Assembly: GCF_000971975.1 (NCBI RefSeq)
Contig: NZ_LAQO01000008.1
Coordinates: forward strand, 186,001-250,000
Direction: 5' to 3'
DNA from: Paenibacillus algorifonticola
GTDB taxonomy: Bacteria > Bacillota > Bacilli > Paenibacillales > Paenibacillaceae
DNA length: 64,000 bases
Below the pieces are notes generated by a model. It searched no databases. It worked only from the letters and a program-made list of their open reading frames with translations, and was not told where the DNA came from. How positions within the stretch are numbered: position 1 is the stretch's first letter; every line of letters starts with the position of its first letter. This document shows positions 8,411 through 17,258 of the stretch, in pieces. The position numbers and the translations under genes were made by a program.

Positions 8411-9556
8411 CTATAATCCCAGCTTCTGCCCCTTCTCCAGCCGCTGAATCTGAACCTCGCCGCTATCCGCCAGCTCTCTGAACTGCTGGATCGTTTGTCG
8501 CATTTTAGGCAGCGCCTCCTGCTTGTAGGTGCTGATCGAGTCCATCGCCGAGAGCACATCTGCGAAAGCCGTCTTTAACGTATCGACGGAAATGTTCGCT
8601 TCCATCGACTGCTTTTGAATTGCAGCGCCTTGGTTTTTCAGCATTTTGGAGGTGCCGCTGATTAGGCTGTCTGTCGTCTGATTCAGCAGCTCGATTTTTT
8701 GCAGGACGATTCGTTGATTGTAGAGCGCACTTGCTACCGTAACGGAAATTTTCAGCGCCGAAACGGTGACGTTCCTCGCCCGATCCACCCCGCGGATCAG
8801 CTCCTTGTTGTTGCGCATCACAACCTCAATCGCCATAATCCCCTGCTGATTCACAACGAGCATTTGCTGTAAATCCATGACCCGCTGGCGCAGCGGGAAC
8901 AGCACCTCCTCGGTTATGAAGCGGATTTTATCCTCCGACTCCTGACGCGCCTTGGCTGCTGCAATCTGCGACTCGATGCCTTCATCCATCAGCATGCCGA
9001 GCTGGATTTCCTTTTGCAGTTTTTTTGTCAGTTCACGAAGCGCATGCTGTTCCAGCTCCAGTGTGGTGTTGTCATTTTTAAGTATCGTACTGCCTTTGTC
9101 CAGCGATAAAATGATGCCCGAAATGACCGTGTCCGCCTTCTGGTATTTGGCAAAATAACGCCGTAACGGATTAAAAAACATGCCCAGCACGCCGCTTTTG
9201 GCAAAATCGACGACACTCGGGTCCAAATCCTTGAGCTGGATGTGCAGCTCCGTCAAACTCTTCGCCACTTGGCCGCCTTCATCGCCTGTTTGCGCCAAAT
9301 TTCCGACTGCCACCTGCAGCAGCGAATTTTTCTCCGAGGAAGACCTCATCGACTGAATGCCAAACTGGTCAATCGATTGCAAAATCGCTTTCCGTTTTTC
9401 GAGCGAATCCAGATCCAGATCCAGCTCCAAAATCGTCGATACATTGCTCGTCGCAAGCTCCCGCAGCTGGGTGACCTCCTCAGGCTCAGGCTTCACCTGC
9501 TCTTCAATGACCGATTTCAGCTTCTCCTCACTGACCACTTCCATCGTAAATGACAT
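8411..9556 (-). CDS. telA: TelA/KlaA family toxic-anion (tellurite) resistance protein
   Basis: This 381-aa soluble protein is predicted to be almost wholly alpha-helical and coiled-coil. It matches the TelA/YaaN family by length and conserved segments, including DLDSLEKRKAILQSIDQFG, NPLRRYFAKYQKA, LMDEGIESQIAAA, VNQQGIMAIEVVMRNNKELI and RARNVTVSALKISVTVASAL. Family members are associated with tellurite, antimicrobial and envelope-stress resistance; the molecular role is unknown. It is the last gene of a three-gene operon (xpaC-like, vWA, telA). A XpaC-TelA partnership is common in Firmicutes. Confidence 0.93.
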   Translation of the reverse strand: MSFTMEVVSEEKLKSVIEEQVKPEPEEVTQLRELATSNVSTILELDLDLDSLEKRKAILQSIDQFGIQSMRSSSEKNSLLQVAVGNLAQTGDEGGQVAKSLTELHIQLKDLDPSVVDFAKSGVLGMFFNPLRRYFAKYQKADTVISGIILSLDKGSTILKNDNTTLELEQHALRELTKKLQKEIQLGMLMDEGIESQIAAAKARQESEDKIRFITEEVLFPLRQRVMDLQQMLVVNQQGIMAIEVVMRNNKELIRGVDRARNVTVSALKISVTVASALYNQRIVLQKIELLNQTTDSLISGTSKMLKNQGAAIQKQSMEANISVDTLKTAFADVLSAMDSISTYKQEALPKMRQTIQQFRELADSGEVQIQRLEKGQKLGL

Positions 9557-9595
9557 TGCAACCCCTCCTCTTCGAACTCTAACTGCAATATAAAA

Positions 9596-11284
9596 TTACA
9601 TTTGAACGTTCAGCAGGTTTCCAATTTTATAAACGACATCTTCGGTATCGGCGTTGATGCTTGCCGCCTCGTTAATGCTCGAAATGCTTTGCAGCGCCTT
9701 AATATTTGCGTTGTAGCCAATCGTATAAATCGGAACTTTGTACGTTTCAATGAGTCCTTTAATGTCTTTGAGCGAATGCCCTTCATTCGTCTCCCCATCG
9801 CTTAGCACAAAAATGAGCGGCTTCACATCCGGGTTCGCAGCGAGCTCATCCTGCAGCATTTTCATGGCGACTACGATACCGTCAAAGGTTGCCGTTCCTC
9901 CGCTCGCCTGCAAGCTATTGATCGCGCCAACAAACATCGATTGCTGGTTGGTGTCATACTTCCCGATTGGCAAGTTAATCGCAACGTCGCTGGAGTACGA
10001 GACGAATCCGATGCTGTTGTTCCTGCCCAAAAATTTCTGCCCCTTGAGCAGCGATTCTTTCAGGCGATTAAGCGGCTCCCCGCCCATGCTGCCCGAAATG
10101 TCCGCTACAAAAACAGCAGCAATCGGCTTGCTTCCATCCTTCTTTTCCTTCCAAAGCTTCTGCGCGGATGCGAGCGTCTTGCCATTCACAGCATCCATCT
10201 CGGACTTGTAGTCATCGAGGCCATTAAAACCTTTTTCCTCAGCAGTTTTCTGGTATTTATCCTGTGCGACAAAATCAGCGAACTTCTGGATAATGTCCTG
10301 CTTATCCTTGGACAGCTTACCAAGCGCATACAGCGGGCTGTCATGTCTCACGCCGAAAGGCGTAAACACGTACCCGCTCTGGAAATCCGCCGCGTTCACA
10401 TAGGTTTGATACTCCAGTACAAAAGCATCCAGCATCCCCGTCTTGGCGGCCTCACGCATTTGCAGTGTAGTGGAGGCAAGGAAAGGAACATTGGCCTGGA
10501 ACTTCTCAAAGCCTTGCACCGCCTTCTCGCCCAGCAGCTCCTGGCTGTCAAAGGTCGCAAGGGACGTCACCAGAAAATTGAGGCCAGTTGAGCTCGCAAA
10601 AGGGTCGGTATAGCCCATCGCCACCTGATTGTTCGCGATAGCATCGGTCAGCGTCTTCACGTTGAGCGAGCCATATTCGGCAATCAGTTCATCGTATTTT
10701 GCTTGAGTGGACACAATGCCAGCTACATTGCCTACGAGCCGTTTAGACACGAGCTTCGTTTGAACGCCATTCGCCGCCACCATTTCGCCCCACAGCTCGT
10801 TGGACGGGGTAAAGGCATCCGGCACATATTTGCCTGAACGAATATAATCCGCCCCGGTGCCTGAGGCGATATTGCGGATTTTGACCGAAGCCGTCTTCCC
10901 ATTCACTTTAATCTTCGCTTGATTAAAAGCGGTGGCCACCTCGTTCAGCCAGCCATCCATATCCGTACCCGATTTCTCGGTAGAGGAAAAAATTTCGACG
11001 AATTGGTCGGTCGTGTTTTCAACCGATACGGGAAACTTCGAAATATCTGGCAAGGAGTCGCCGACATCAGCAGGATCAAGATCAATCTGCCCTTTGACCG
11101 GCTCCGCGGTTGAAACCGAAATATTTTTATAAAGCTTATCTAGCTGTTTCGCCGCATCCTCCGACGAAATCTGTGTATCCGTCTTGCCTAAGTTCGAGGT
11201 TAAGCTAATCCCAAAATAAACGAGAGCAAAAACAACAATTGCAATAAGTGCCAATACAACAAAAGCTTTTCCTTTACTCGCCAT
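9596..11284 (-). CDS. Membrane-anchored solute-binding-like protein fused to a vWA domain
   Basis: This 562-aa protein starts with an N-terminal signal-anchor (residues ~7-29). A periplasmic-binding-protein type 2 region (about 75-330) follows, including ASGTGADYIRSGKYVPDAF. A C-terminal von Willebrand factor A domain (about 385-560) completes it. The vWA metal site (MIDAS) is intact: DISGS with D395, the SGGT threonine (T464) and LSDGE aspartate (D496). It probably acts at the outer face of the membrane as a ligand-binding and protein-interaction module. GGAG lies before the ATG. It sits between the XpaC-like and TelA genes, so all three probably act together in envelope stress. Confidence 0.88.
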   Translation of the reverse strand: MASKGKAFVVLALIAIVVFALVYFGISLTSNLGKTDTQISSEDAAKQLDKLYKNISVSTAEPVKGQIDLDPADVGDSLPDISKFPVSVENTTDQFVEIFSSTEKSGTDMDGWLNEVATAFNQAKIKVNGKTASVKIRNIASGTGADYIRSGKYVPDAFTPSNELWGEMVAANGVQTKLVSKRLVGNVAGIVSTQAKYDELIAEYGSLNVKTLTDAIANNQVAMGYTDPFASSTGLNFLVTSLATFDSQELLGEKAVQGFEKFQANVPFLASTTLQMREAAKTGMLDAFVLEYQTYVNAADFQSGYVFTPFGVRHDSPLYALGKLSKDKQDIIQKFADFVAQDKYQKTAEEKGFNGLDDYKSEMDAVNGKTLASAQKLWKEKKDGSKPIAAVFVADISGSMGGEPLNRLKESLLKGQKFLGRNNSIGFVSYSSDVAINLPIGKYDTNQQSMFVGAINSLQASGGTATFDGIVVAMKMLQDELAANPDVKPLIFVLSDGETNEGHSLKDIKGLIETYKVPIYTIGYNANIKALQSISSINEAASINADTEDVVYKIGNLLNVQM

Positions 11285-11297
11285 ATGCGTCTCCTTC

Positions 11298-12044
11298 TCA
11301 TTGTTGATAAAATTTGGTTTGCTTTATTAATACATCAATCTCCTTCATGCAGGGCATTTCCTCGACCGTTCTGTAATCTGTGCTCCCTAGCAGCGATATT
11401 TCGAGAGCCAAGCGGTCCAGCTTCAGCAAAATCTCTTCGTTCGCTCCCAGATAACCGGATACGTAGTCCAGGTATTGCTGGTAAAGCTCTATTTTTTCCT
11501 GCATCAGCTTATTCGAGAACTTCTTCGCGCTCCGCTGCCGTTCCAAGGAGGCAAACTCAGAAGCATCGAACACGCCGAGCTTATTCAACATTCCTTTAAT
11601 ATTCAAGTAAAAAAGCTTCTCGACCTCAACGATGACGGAATCGAATTTTTTGTAGCTGATTTCCGTCTGCTCAAATCTTTGGCCGAGTATGTCGGATAAG
11701 ATCGCTCTCTTTTTCGCTATACGCTCCAACTGGTCGAGGGCCAAGGCAATATCCTTGTGCAGCACTTTAACGTTTTTGTAATAGGAAAGCGCCGCCATGA
11801 AATCCTCGCGTGTGGCAATCGAACGAATCTGTGGCACCGCAGCGGGCTTAAGCAGCAGCGTATAGCTACCATAAGTCAGAACCAGAAAGCTGCTGAACAA
11901 TAAGGTTACGCCTGAAGCGGTTGCAAGAACACTTTCACCCCCTATGACCACCCCGACAAGCCCTGGTGACAAGATGACAATATTTAGAGCGACAACTCCG
12001 CCAATGAGTCCGAGCAGCTTGAAAAATTTCGAATTATTCCCCAT
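11298..12044 (-). CDS. XpaC-like membrane protein of the telA operon
   Basis: I place the start at the ATG at 12044, because a strong GTGGAGG lies 8 nt upstream; an earlier in-frame ATG at 12098 lacks one. The 248-aa product has two membrane helices near the N-terminus (about 8-28 and 38-62), then a long helical cytoplasmic part with VPQIRSIATREDF and KVLHKDIALALDQLERI. Architecture and linkage to telA fit the XpaC family (named after 5-bromo-4-chloroindolyl phosphate hydrolysis). Overall similarity by eye is modest, so the family call rests partly on context. Confidence 0.65.
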   Translation of the reverse strand: MGNNSKFFKLLGLIGGVVALNIVILSPGLVGVVIGGESVLATASGVTLLFSSFLVLTYGSYTLLLKPAAVPQIRSIATREDFMAALSYYKNVKVLHKDIALALDQLERIAKKRAILSDILGQRFEQTEISYKKFDSVIVEVEKLFYLNIKGMLNKLGVFDASEFASLERQRSAKKFSNKLMQEKIELYQQYLDYVSGYLGANEEILLKLDRLALEISLLGSTDYRTVEEMPCMKEIDVLIKQTKFYQQ

Positions 12045-12256
12045 AAATAATTCCTCCACTAATGCGGTAACTTGTCTCCATTTGTGAAAAAACATCATAA
12101 TTTGCCTGTACCTTTAATTTTAGCAGAGAATTACCGAACAAGCTCCTAAATGTTGCTAATATCACTTCAGATTCTATTTATACTCTAATTACTTCCACGT
12201 TATTTGTCCGGTTCCATTTTATTTTCGGGCTTGTCTTGGAACACAGCGCGGTGCTC

Positions 12257-12361
12257 GAACCCAAGGTGAAACGGCTGTCGCCGTCCTCTGGCGGCGCAGC
12301 GCGTTTCATTCCGAGAAATATAGAGAAAGGATGGGAAAATCATATCCTTTCTCTATATTTC
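12257..12361. repeat. Composite two-hairpin intergenic element
   Basis: The first dyad (about 12263-12308) pairs a TGAAACG-GCTG-CGCCG arm with its near-perfect complement across CTCTGG. The second is an 18-bp perfect inverted repeat (12315-12332 with 12344-12361) with an 11-nt loop, followed by A residues. The GC-rich first hairpin stands out from its surroundings. The composite could be a dispersed REP-like element or a bidirectional terminator between the XpaC-like and methyltransferase promoters. Confidence 0.6.
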
Positions 12362-12470
12362 AAAAAAGAGCCATTGCTTTTCATTCCATTAAAGGTTATT
12401 GTAGATATAAAGAGTCTATAAAGTCTTTGAAATGAGAACCATATTATAATCAGGAAAGGAATGAAGGGAT

Positions 12471-13373
12471 ATGAATAACGATTTGTTTAATGCAGCTGTG
12501 TGGGAGAAGGCTTGGACGGAGGACCCGGCCGCGACGGGCAATAAAATGAAGAAGGCCGGCATTGGCCGTACGTCCTTTGATCATAAAGCAAAAACCTTTA
12601 ATGCAGAGGTGTTCAGTGAAGGGGGAAGACACAGGAGCGAGCGAATTATTCGCTGGATAGAAGGGCAGGGTGTCGACTTCCAAGGGCTGTCCGTACTCGA
12701 TATCGGCGCTGCCTCGGGCGGGTTCACGGTTCCTTTCGCCGACCGCGGAGCACGCGTGACAGCTGTAGAGCCTAACGTTCCGTTAAGCGAGCTGTTTGTG
12801 GAGAATACAGCAAGGTTTGATCAGGGACAGGTCGAGCTGATCCATGATGTGTTTGAGGAGCTGGATCTTGCCGCAAGGGGCTGGAGCAACGCCTTCGATC
12901 TCGTATTTGTGTCCATGTGCCCGGTCATTGTCGATTGGGAAAGCGTGGAGCGGGTGCTCAGCACCGCTCGCAAATATTGCTACATTAGTGTAGGTGCAGG
13001 GCCTAGAGAGCATAGTCTGTTCCAAGCCATTCTTCCTTTGCTGACTGGTCGCGAGGTTCATCCAGAAAGCTCAGATATGGCCTACTTAACCCATCTGCTC
13101 TATTTGAAGGGTTATTCATTCGAATCCATTATTACGAAAGAAACAAAAACGACCGAGTCATCTTACGAAGAAGCGATTGAAGAAGTCATGCAAGCGCTGA
13201 AAACCCATAATTTAATTCCTGATGAGTCTGCCCGCCAAATCGTTACCGAATATGTACACCGTACTTATCCGGATGGCAAAGTGGTCATTCATCAGGGCGG
13301 GCGCTACGGAAAAGTGCTGATCCGGCTGCAGGAGCTGAATATGTATACACGGCCGGAAACCGTTAAAGCCTAG
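12471..13373 (+). CDS. Class I SAM-dependent methyltransferase
   Basis: This 300-aa protein has a Rossmann-type methyltransferase core. Motif I is LDIGAASGGF (residues 76-85), motif II the acidic end of beta-2 (VTAVEPN), and post-motif segments include FDLVFVSMCPV. The N-terminal ~50 residues and C-terminal ~100 residues are extra helical parts that may confer substrate choice. It resembles small-molecule methyltransferases annotated only as class I; the substrate is not readable. It is monocistronic and divergent from the telA operon. A short GCCTA/TAGGC hairpin overlaps its stop codon. Confidence 0.85.
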   Translation: MNNDLFNAAVWEKAWTEDPAATGNKMKKAGIGRTSFDHKAKTFNAEVFSEGGRHRSERIIRWIEGQGVDFQGLSVLDIGAASGGFTVPFADRGARVTAVEPNVPLSELFVENTARFDQGQVELIHDVFEELDLAARGWSNAFDLVFVSMCPVIVDWESVERVLSTARKYCYISVGAGPREHSLFQAILPLLTGREVHPESSDMAYLTHLLYLKGYSFESIITKETKTTESSYEEAIEEVMQALKTHNLIPDESARQIVTEYVHRTYPDGKVVIHQGGRYGKVLIRLQELNMYTRPETVKA

Positions 13374-13398
13374 GTCAGCGTAGGCCGAGGTTTTAACT

Positions 13399-14553
13399 TT
13401 AATTATTAGCGTTATCAGATAATTCACTGACAAGAGAATCGTATAAGAGCAGCAACGCTTTGGATGGACGAATGCCGAGCTCTTTTTTGATCAGCCTCAC
13501 ATAGTCTATGTATTGGGCAGTAAGCCCCTTCTTGTTTCCGTCCTGCGCATGCTTGCGGAGCAGCAGGCTCAGAACGGATTCATCAAGGGGATTTTGCGCA
13601 TATAGCTTCAGCAACAGCTTCGACGCTGCTGCCGTATTGGAGAGAACTAGGAGCGCCTCCACTACATTTTTGACGAAGGATGTGTAAAGCTCTGCCAGAC
13701 GATCCGTCTCGTGTATAGCCCAGACGTAGGCTTTGCTGCCGAACAGGTCCCCTGTGTAGAGCCTTTCCGCGTTCAGCGCGTCCTCCATATTAGCGGCGTC
13801 AATCCTTTTAAACTTGCTTGCTTGACGCTCAAACTCCTCAAAATCAATCATCGCATCGGCCAGCTCCAGCGCGTAGCCGTCATTTTCCGAGCGGATTGCA
13901 TCCCGAAGCGCTAACGGCTCTAACGATTTGCGAAGCTGATAGACCGTCGTATTCAAATACTTTTCCGCATTCACACTCGTCATGCCGGCGAAAATATCTG
14001 CAACGAGCCTGGCACGCGAAATCCTGCGTCCACGGTTCAGCAGCAGGTAGGCAAACAGCTCGACGCTTTTGCTGGAAATCCATTTCACGCGTCCCCGTTC
14101 ATTTCGCACCGAAAAGTCGCCTAAAGCTGTGATGCTAACACGATTGGCGTTCTGAGTTTGAGCGTTTGCCGTCTGAGAATCCTCCGCCCTTTTCCGGCCT
14201 TCAAGCGCGCGATGAATCGTCCGCTCCAGCCGCTCCTGCGTTACCGGCTTGACTAAATAGTCGAGCACAGACAACTCAAAAGCATCAACGGCATAATCTT
14301 TATGCGAGGTGACGAACACAATTTGTGTTTTGCAGCCTACCTGATCCAGTCTGGAGGCGAACGTAAGCCCGTTGTCACCGGGCATGGAAATATCGACGAA
14401 CGCCAACTCGACGTCGGTATTTTTAGCGAGAAAATCAGCCGCCGCATGCGTATCCGCAAATGCTCCGACGATCTGCAGCTCGGCGTATTTCGCCAGCATT
14501 TTCCTCATAATTAAATGCATGACGGGCTCATCGTCAATTAAGATGACCTTCAA
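13399..14553 (-). CDS. Response regulator with SARP-type wHTH and BTAD domain
   Basis: This 384-aa protein has an N-terminal receiver domain with D7/D8, the phosphoacceptor D54 (FVDISMPG), T82 and K102. A ~20-residue Gln/Asn/Ala-rich linker follows. Next is an OmpR/SARP winged helix (about 145-225) and a bacterial transcriptional activator domain of helical repeats (about 230-375). Its start overlaps the end of the kinase gene by 20 bp, indicating translational coupling. It is the likely phosphorylation partner of that kinase. The target genes are unknown. Confidence 0.92.
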   Translation of the reverse strand: MKVILIDDEPVMHLIMRKMLAKYAELQIVGAFADTHAAADFLAKNTDVELAFVDISMPGDNGLTFASRLDQVGCKTQIVFVTSHKDYAVDAFELSVLDYLVKPVTQERLERTIHRALEGRKRAEDSQTANAQTQNANRVSITALGDFSVRNERGRVKWISSKSVELFAYLLLNRGRRISRARLVADIFAGMTSVNAEKYLNTTVYQLRKSLEPLALRDAIRSENDGYALELADAMIDFEEFERQASKFKRIDAANMEDALNAERLYTGDLFGSKAYVWAIHETDRLAELYTSFVKNVVEALLVLSNTAAASKLLLKLYAQNPLDESVLSLLLRKHAQDGNKKGLTAQYIDYVRLIKKELGIRPSKALLLLYDSLVSELSDNANN

Positions 14554-16363
14554 TCGCTTTCACCACCATTCCTTCACTTTCACTCGTTCCCCCACTGCTG
14601 ACGGACCCCGGCAGCGTAAAACGAAATGTCGTTCCTTGCCCAGCCGAGCTCTCAAACCGGAGACTGCCGCCATGCATGCGGAGAAATTCCCGGGTCAATA
14701 CGAGACCGAATCGCATATCGCCTCCGTCCTCTCTGCTTGCAAATCCAGGCTCCTTGAAAAAGAGTTCATCATGACGCAGCAGCCGCGCTGTATCTTCATC
14801 AATCCCGCTCCCATTGTCACTAACGGATACCGTTACCTCATTATGCTCAATAGAAGCGCTGACCTCGATCTTTCCGTCGATATCCGTATATTTAATCGCA
14901 TTCGACAGCAAATTTCGAAAAATAAGATCCAGCATTTCTTTATCGGCATTCACCGTCAGCTTCTCGTCGATAAGCTCGGAAATTTGAATGTTTTTCATCG
15001 CCGCTCTGGCTCCTGCCAGCGATAAAGCTTGGCGAACAACCTGCTGCAGGTTCCAGGCCAACGGCCTGAACGCGACCTCGCCATTTTGACTGCGATACCA
15101 GTCCAGCAAATTATCAACGAGGTGGAAGGTGCCGCGGACCTGCCGCCTGATTTCTTGAAACACCTCAGCGCTGGCAATATCGGTATCCGTAGGTTCCTCG
15201 CCCAGCAGCTCGGTTAAGCTGACGAGAAGCGCAATCGGATCACGAATATCGTGCGCCATAACGGTGAACAGCTTGTCCTTAAAGGCGTTCAGTTGGGACA
15301 GACGCTGCGATTTTTCATGCAGACGCTCCTCATTCTCCTTCAGCTCCGTAATATCGCTGAACATCAGCATTTTGCCAATCGGAGTCGTTCCCGTGTCGTA
15401 AATATACGTTAAGCTGCAAATGTAATACATTTGCCGAGCACCCAGCAACAGCTGAAGCGGAAAGCGCTCATCCTGAAAATCGGTTGCCGCTATTCGCTGG
15501 ACAAGCTCCGGCGAAGCGGTGAGCACATCCTTGCCGAAGGCAGGAATGCTTTTCGTCTGGGCAAGCTCGGGAAACACCTCTTCAGCTGCACGGTTGTAGT
15601 TCACGATCTGATTTTCATAATCCAGCAGCACGACGCCGTCGCGAACGGTATCAAACATTTTGGCATATGCAAGCGGCGTTAACCGGAGCAATCCGAACCT
15701 GAAAATCCCCCAAGCGTACACAACACCAGATACAGCAAAGCCGAGCGGGGTAAAATCGATTACCGTGCTGAACATATAGCCAATGTTGAACAGCATAGGA
15801 GCAGCCGCTCCAAGAATGAGGAGGAGAATCTGCTTCCGTACAATGGGCAGCGCCCGCAAATACATCGGAATAAACAGCAGAATGCCAAGCAGCAAAATCG
15901 TATAGTTATAGACCCCATGTACCGAATACCAAGGCCCTTTTATCGTATTGTACAACGGAACGGTATCATTCGGGTTCAAAATATAAGCTTCATAGATAAG
16001 ATGATGCCATCCGTTGGTGAGATGGAGGAGAAACGTTGTGGTAGGAATGAGAAATAGCAGCACCGTGATCCATTTTCGATAGGCGGTCGCCAGGCCCGTG
16101 AACTGAATGACCAGCAGCAGCCAAAATGCGGAGACGAAGGGAATGCCCAAATATTCGAACTGAAGAGCAAGCTTAACGCCGCTTAGGCTGCTGCCCAAAA
16201 TCTCAAATGCATAGCCGAGCGCATAACAAGACGCCGTTGCCATCATGTAAACCATCGTCCTCGCCACCTGCAAATGGCGTTTGCGGTAGGACAGTAACAA
16301 CACAAACAGCATCAGCGCCGTCGCAAAGCATAGCAATACTGACATCCATAGCCTCGTATCCAC
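14534..16363 (-). CDS. Sensor histidine kinase with N-terminal 7TM, PAS, HisKA and HATPase domains
   Basis: The chosen start is GTG at 16363, with AGGTGG 8 nt upstream; the frame extends four codons further. The 609-aa product has about seven membrane helices (residues ~5-215) of the HisKA-7TM type and a PAS domain (~225-330). The dimerisation helix carries H371 in MAHDIRDP, and the ATPase has an N-box (NLLSNAIKY) and G1 (DNGSGI). It autophosphorylates and should pass the phosphate to the adjacent SARP-type regulator. The gene begins only 48 bp after the prophage holin gene on the same strand and I see no terminator between them. Confidence 0.92.
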   Translation of the reverse strand: MDTRLWMSVLLCFATALMLFVLLLSYRKRHLQVARTMVYMMATASCYALGYAFEILGSSLSGVKLALQFEYLGIPFVSAFWLLLVIQFTGLATAYRKWITVLLFLIPTTTFLLHLTNGWHHLIYEAYILNPNDTVPLYNTIKGPWYSVHGVYNYTILLLGILLFIPMYLRALPIVRKQILLLILGAAAPMLFNIGYMFSTVIDFTPLGFAVSGVVYAWGIFRFGLLRLTPLAYAKMFDTVRDGVVLLDYENQIVNYNRAAEEVFPELAQTKSIPAFGKDVLTASPELVQRIAATDFQDERFPLQLLLGARQMYYICSLTYIYDTGTTPIGKMLMFSDITELKENEERLHEKSQRLSQLNAFKDKLFTVMAHDIRDPIALLVSLTELLGEEPTDTDIASAEVFQEIRRQVRGTFHLVDNLLDWYRSQNGEVAFRPLAWNLQQVVRQALSLAGARAAMKNIQISELIDEKLTVNADKEMLDLIFRNLLSNAIKYTDIDGKIEVSASIEHNEVTVSVSDNGSGIDEDTARLLRHDELFFKEPGFASREDGGDMRFGLVLTREFLRMHGGSLRFESSAGQGTTFRFTLPGSVSSGGTSESEGMVVKAIEGHLN

Positions 16364-16411
16364 GACGGTGCCCACCTTTCATTCGCTCTTTCGAACATCT
16401 CGTCTATTGAT

Positions 16412-16906
16412 TTATTCCCTTTGTGTTTCATTTTCAGGGTTGTCCGCCACGTTTGCAATAGCACCACGCTCTGCTGCCCGGTTAATTTTTTTATCCAGCT
16501 CTGAGCTAACCCAGGATAATAGTGACTCAAATACATTCAAAGGCAACCACGCTCCCCAACCAGCACGAAGAGCGTTCGCAACCATCGACTGTATAACGTG
16601 ATAGAGTAGCCCGGCAGTTAGTGCACCAAAAAAGAGACCTGGCAAATTAAACAATATATCTAACAAATGACCACCAGCCGGCAAAGCCAGCATGAAAAAT
16701 GTGCGGAATACACCATCAATTCCATACTTGCTTGCGTATGAAAAATCCTTTTTAGCCGCCCTTATGCCACTAATCCAATCCATTGCTACGAAAAATAGCA
16801 ACGCCATCATTGCTGTTAACACTGCATCACCCGCTCCATACAAATATTCAAAAATAGGTACAACGAAGGCACCCGCTGTTGAAATAAGGGCTTGCCCTTT
16901 GTTCAT
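16412..16906 (-). CDS. Phage holin (toxin secretion/phage lysis holin family)
   Basis: This 164-aa membrane protein fits the Phage_holin_4/TcdE-like family: three to four hydrophobic segments, the conserved MDWISGIRAAKK motif after the second helix, and a charged C-terminal tail. Holins form inner-membrane lesions that trigger lysis. No endolysin gene accompanies it in this element, which is odd for a functional lysis cassette. AGGAGG stands 8 nt before the ATG, and a terminator hairpin lies just upstream of that site, so expression may need antitermination or a promoter within the leader. Confidence 0.9.
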   Translation of the reverse strand: MNKGQALISTAGAFVVPIFEYLYGAGDAVLTAMMALLFFVAMDWISGIRAAKKDFSYASKYGIDGVFRTFFMLALPAGGHLLDILFNLPGLFFGALTAGLLYHVIQSMVANALRAGWGAWLPLNVFESLLSWVSSELDKKINRAAERGAIANVADNPENETQRE

Positions 16907-16927
16907 GATTGTTTCCTCCTAAAAGTA

Positions 16928-16951
16928 AAAGCCCCGCCGCAGCGGAGCTTT
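16928..16951 (-). terminator. Terminator-like hairpin in the holin leader
   Basis: Arms 16928-16937 and 16942-16951 pair with one mismatch around a CGCA loop; reading on the minus strand the stem is followed by TTTTACTTTT and then directly by the holin ribosome binding site. The placement allows attenuation of holin expression. Confidence 0.65.
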
Positions 16952-16979
16952 ATTTTATATTTTTATGATGAGACGACTT

Positions 16980-17110
16980 TATAAAACGAAGATAACAAAA
17001 AACAGGTTAATCATGGTGGTATCTGACCATAATCGACCTGTTTGATATAACGTTATTACGTTATTTAGGGTATAAAATTAGAGCATTGTTGTGAGTACAA
17101 ACAATCGAAA
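16980..17110. repeat. Duplicated toxin-module terminal element, copy 1
   Basis: About 115 bp are similar to 20653-20785. The shared parts are an A-run, a long hairpin (17001-17042, outer arms AACAGGT/ACCTGTT, inner arms ATGGT/ACCAT), a TAACG-rich stretch and GTATAAAATTA. Several arm differences between the copies keep pairing (for example T-A and C-G changes at the inner arms), supporting a conserved RNA or terminator structure. Read on the minus strand, the hairpin is followed by a T-rich tract and ends the toxin-immunity unit. Confidence 0.7.
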
Positions 17111-17243
17111 AAGACTACAACACAGGTGGTTAGCTGGTATTGTGGCTTCGTTGGTTGTATTGTACGATCTTAGAGATGGAAAATTAACGCGTTTACACAA
17201 ACTATTTTACAGACTCAATTTTTCATATAAATCCATTCTCTGA
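17091..17243 (+). CDS. Putative small hydrophobic peptide, copy 1
   Basis: A 50-codon ORF (GTG start; an upstream in-frame ATT aligns with the ATG of copy 2) runs opposite to all late phage genes. The product has a basic N-terminus (NRKRLQHR), one hydrophobic segment (WLAGIVASLVVLYDL) and a basic tail. It starts 14 bp after a TATAAA box and has no Shine-Dalgarno sequence. The homologous element at 20756 keeps the same reading frame and the same basic-then-hydrophobic layout. It could be a type I toxin-like or regulatory peptide; coding is not proven. Confidence 0.3.
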   Translation: MSTNNRKRLQHRWLAGIVASLVVLYDLRDGKLTRLHKLFYRLNFSYKSIL

Positions 17244-17258
17244 AACAAAAAGAATCTT

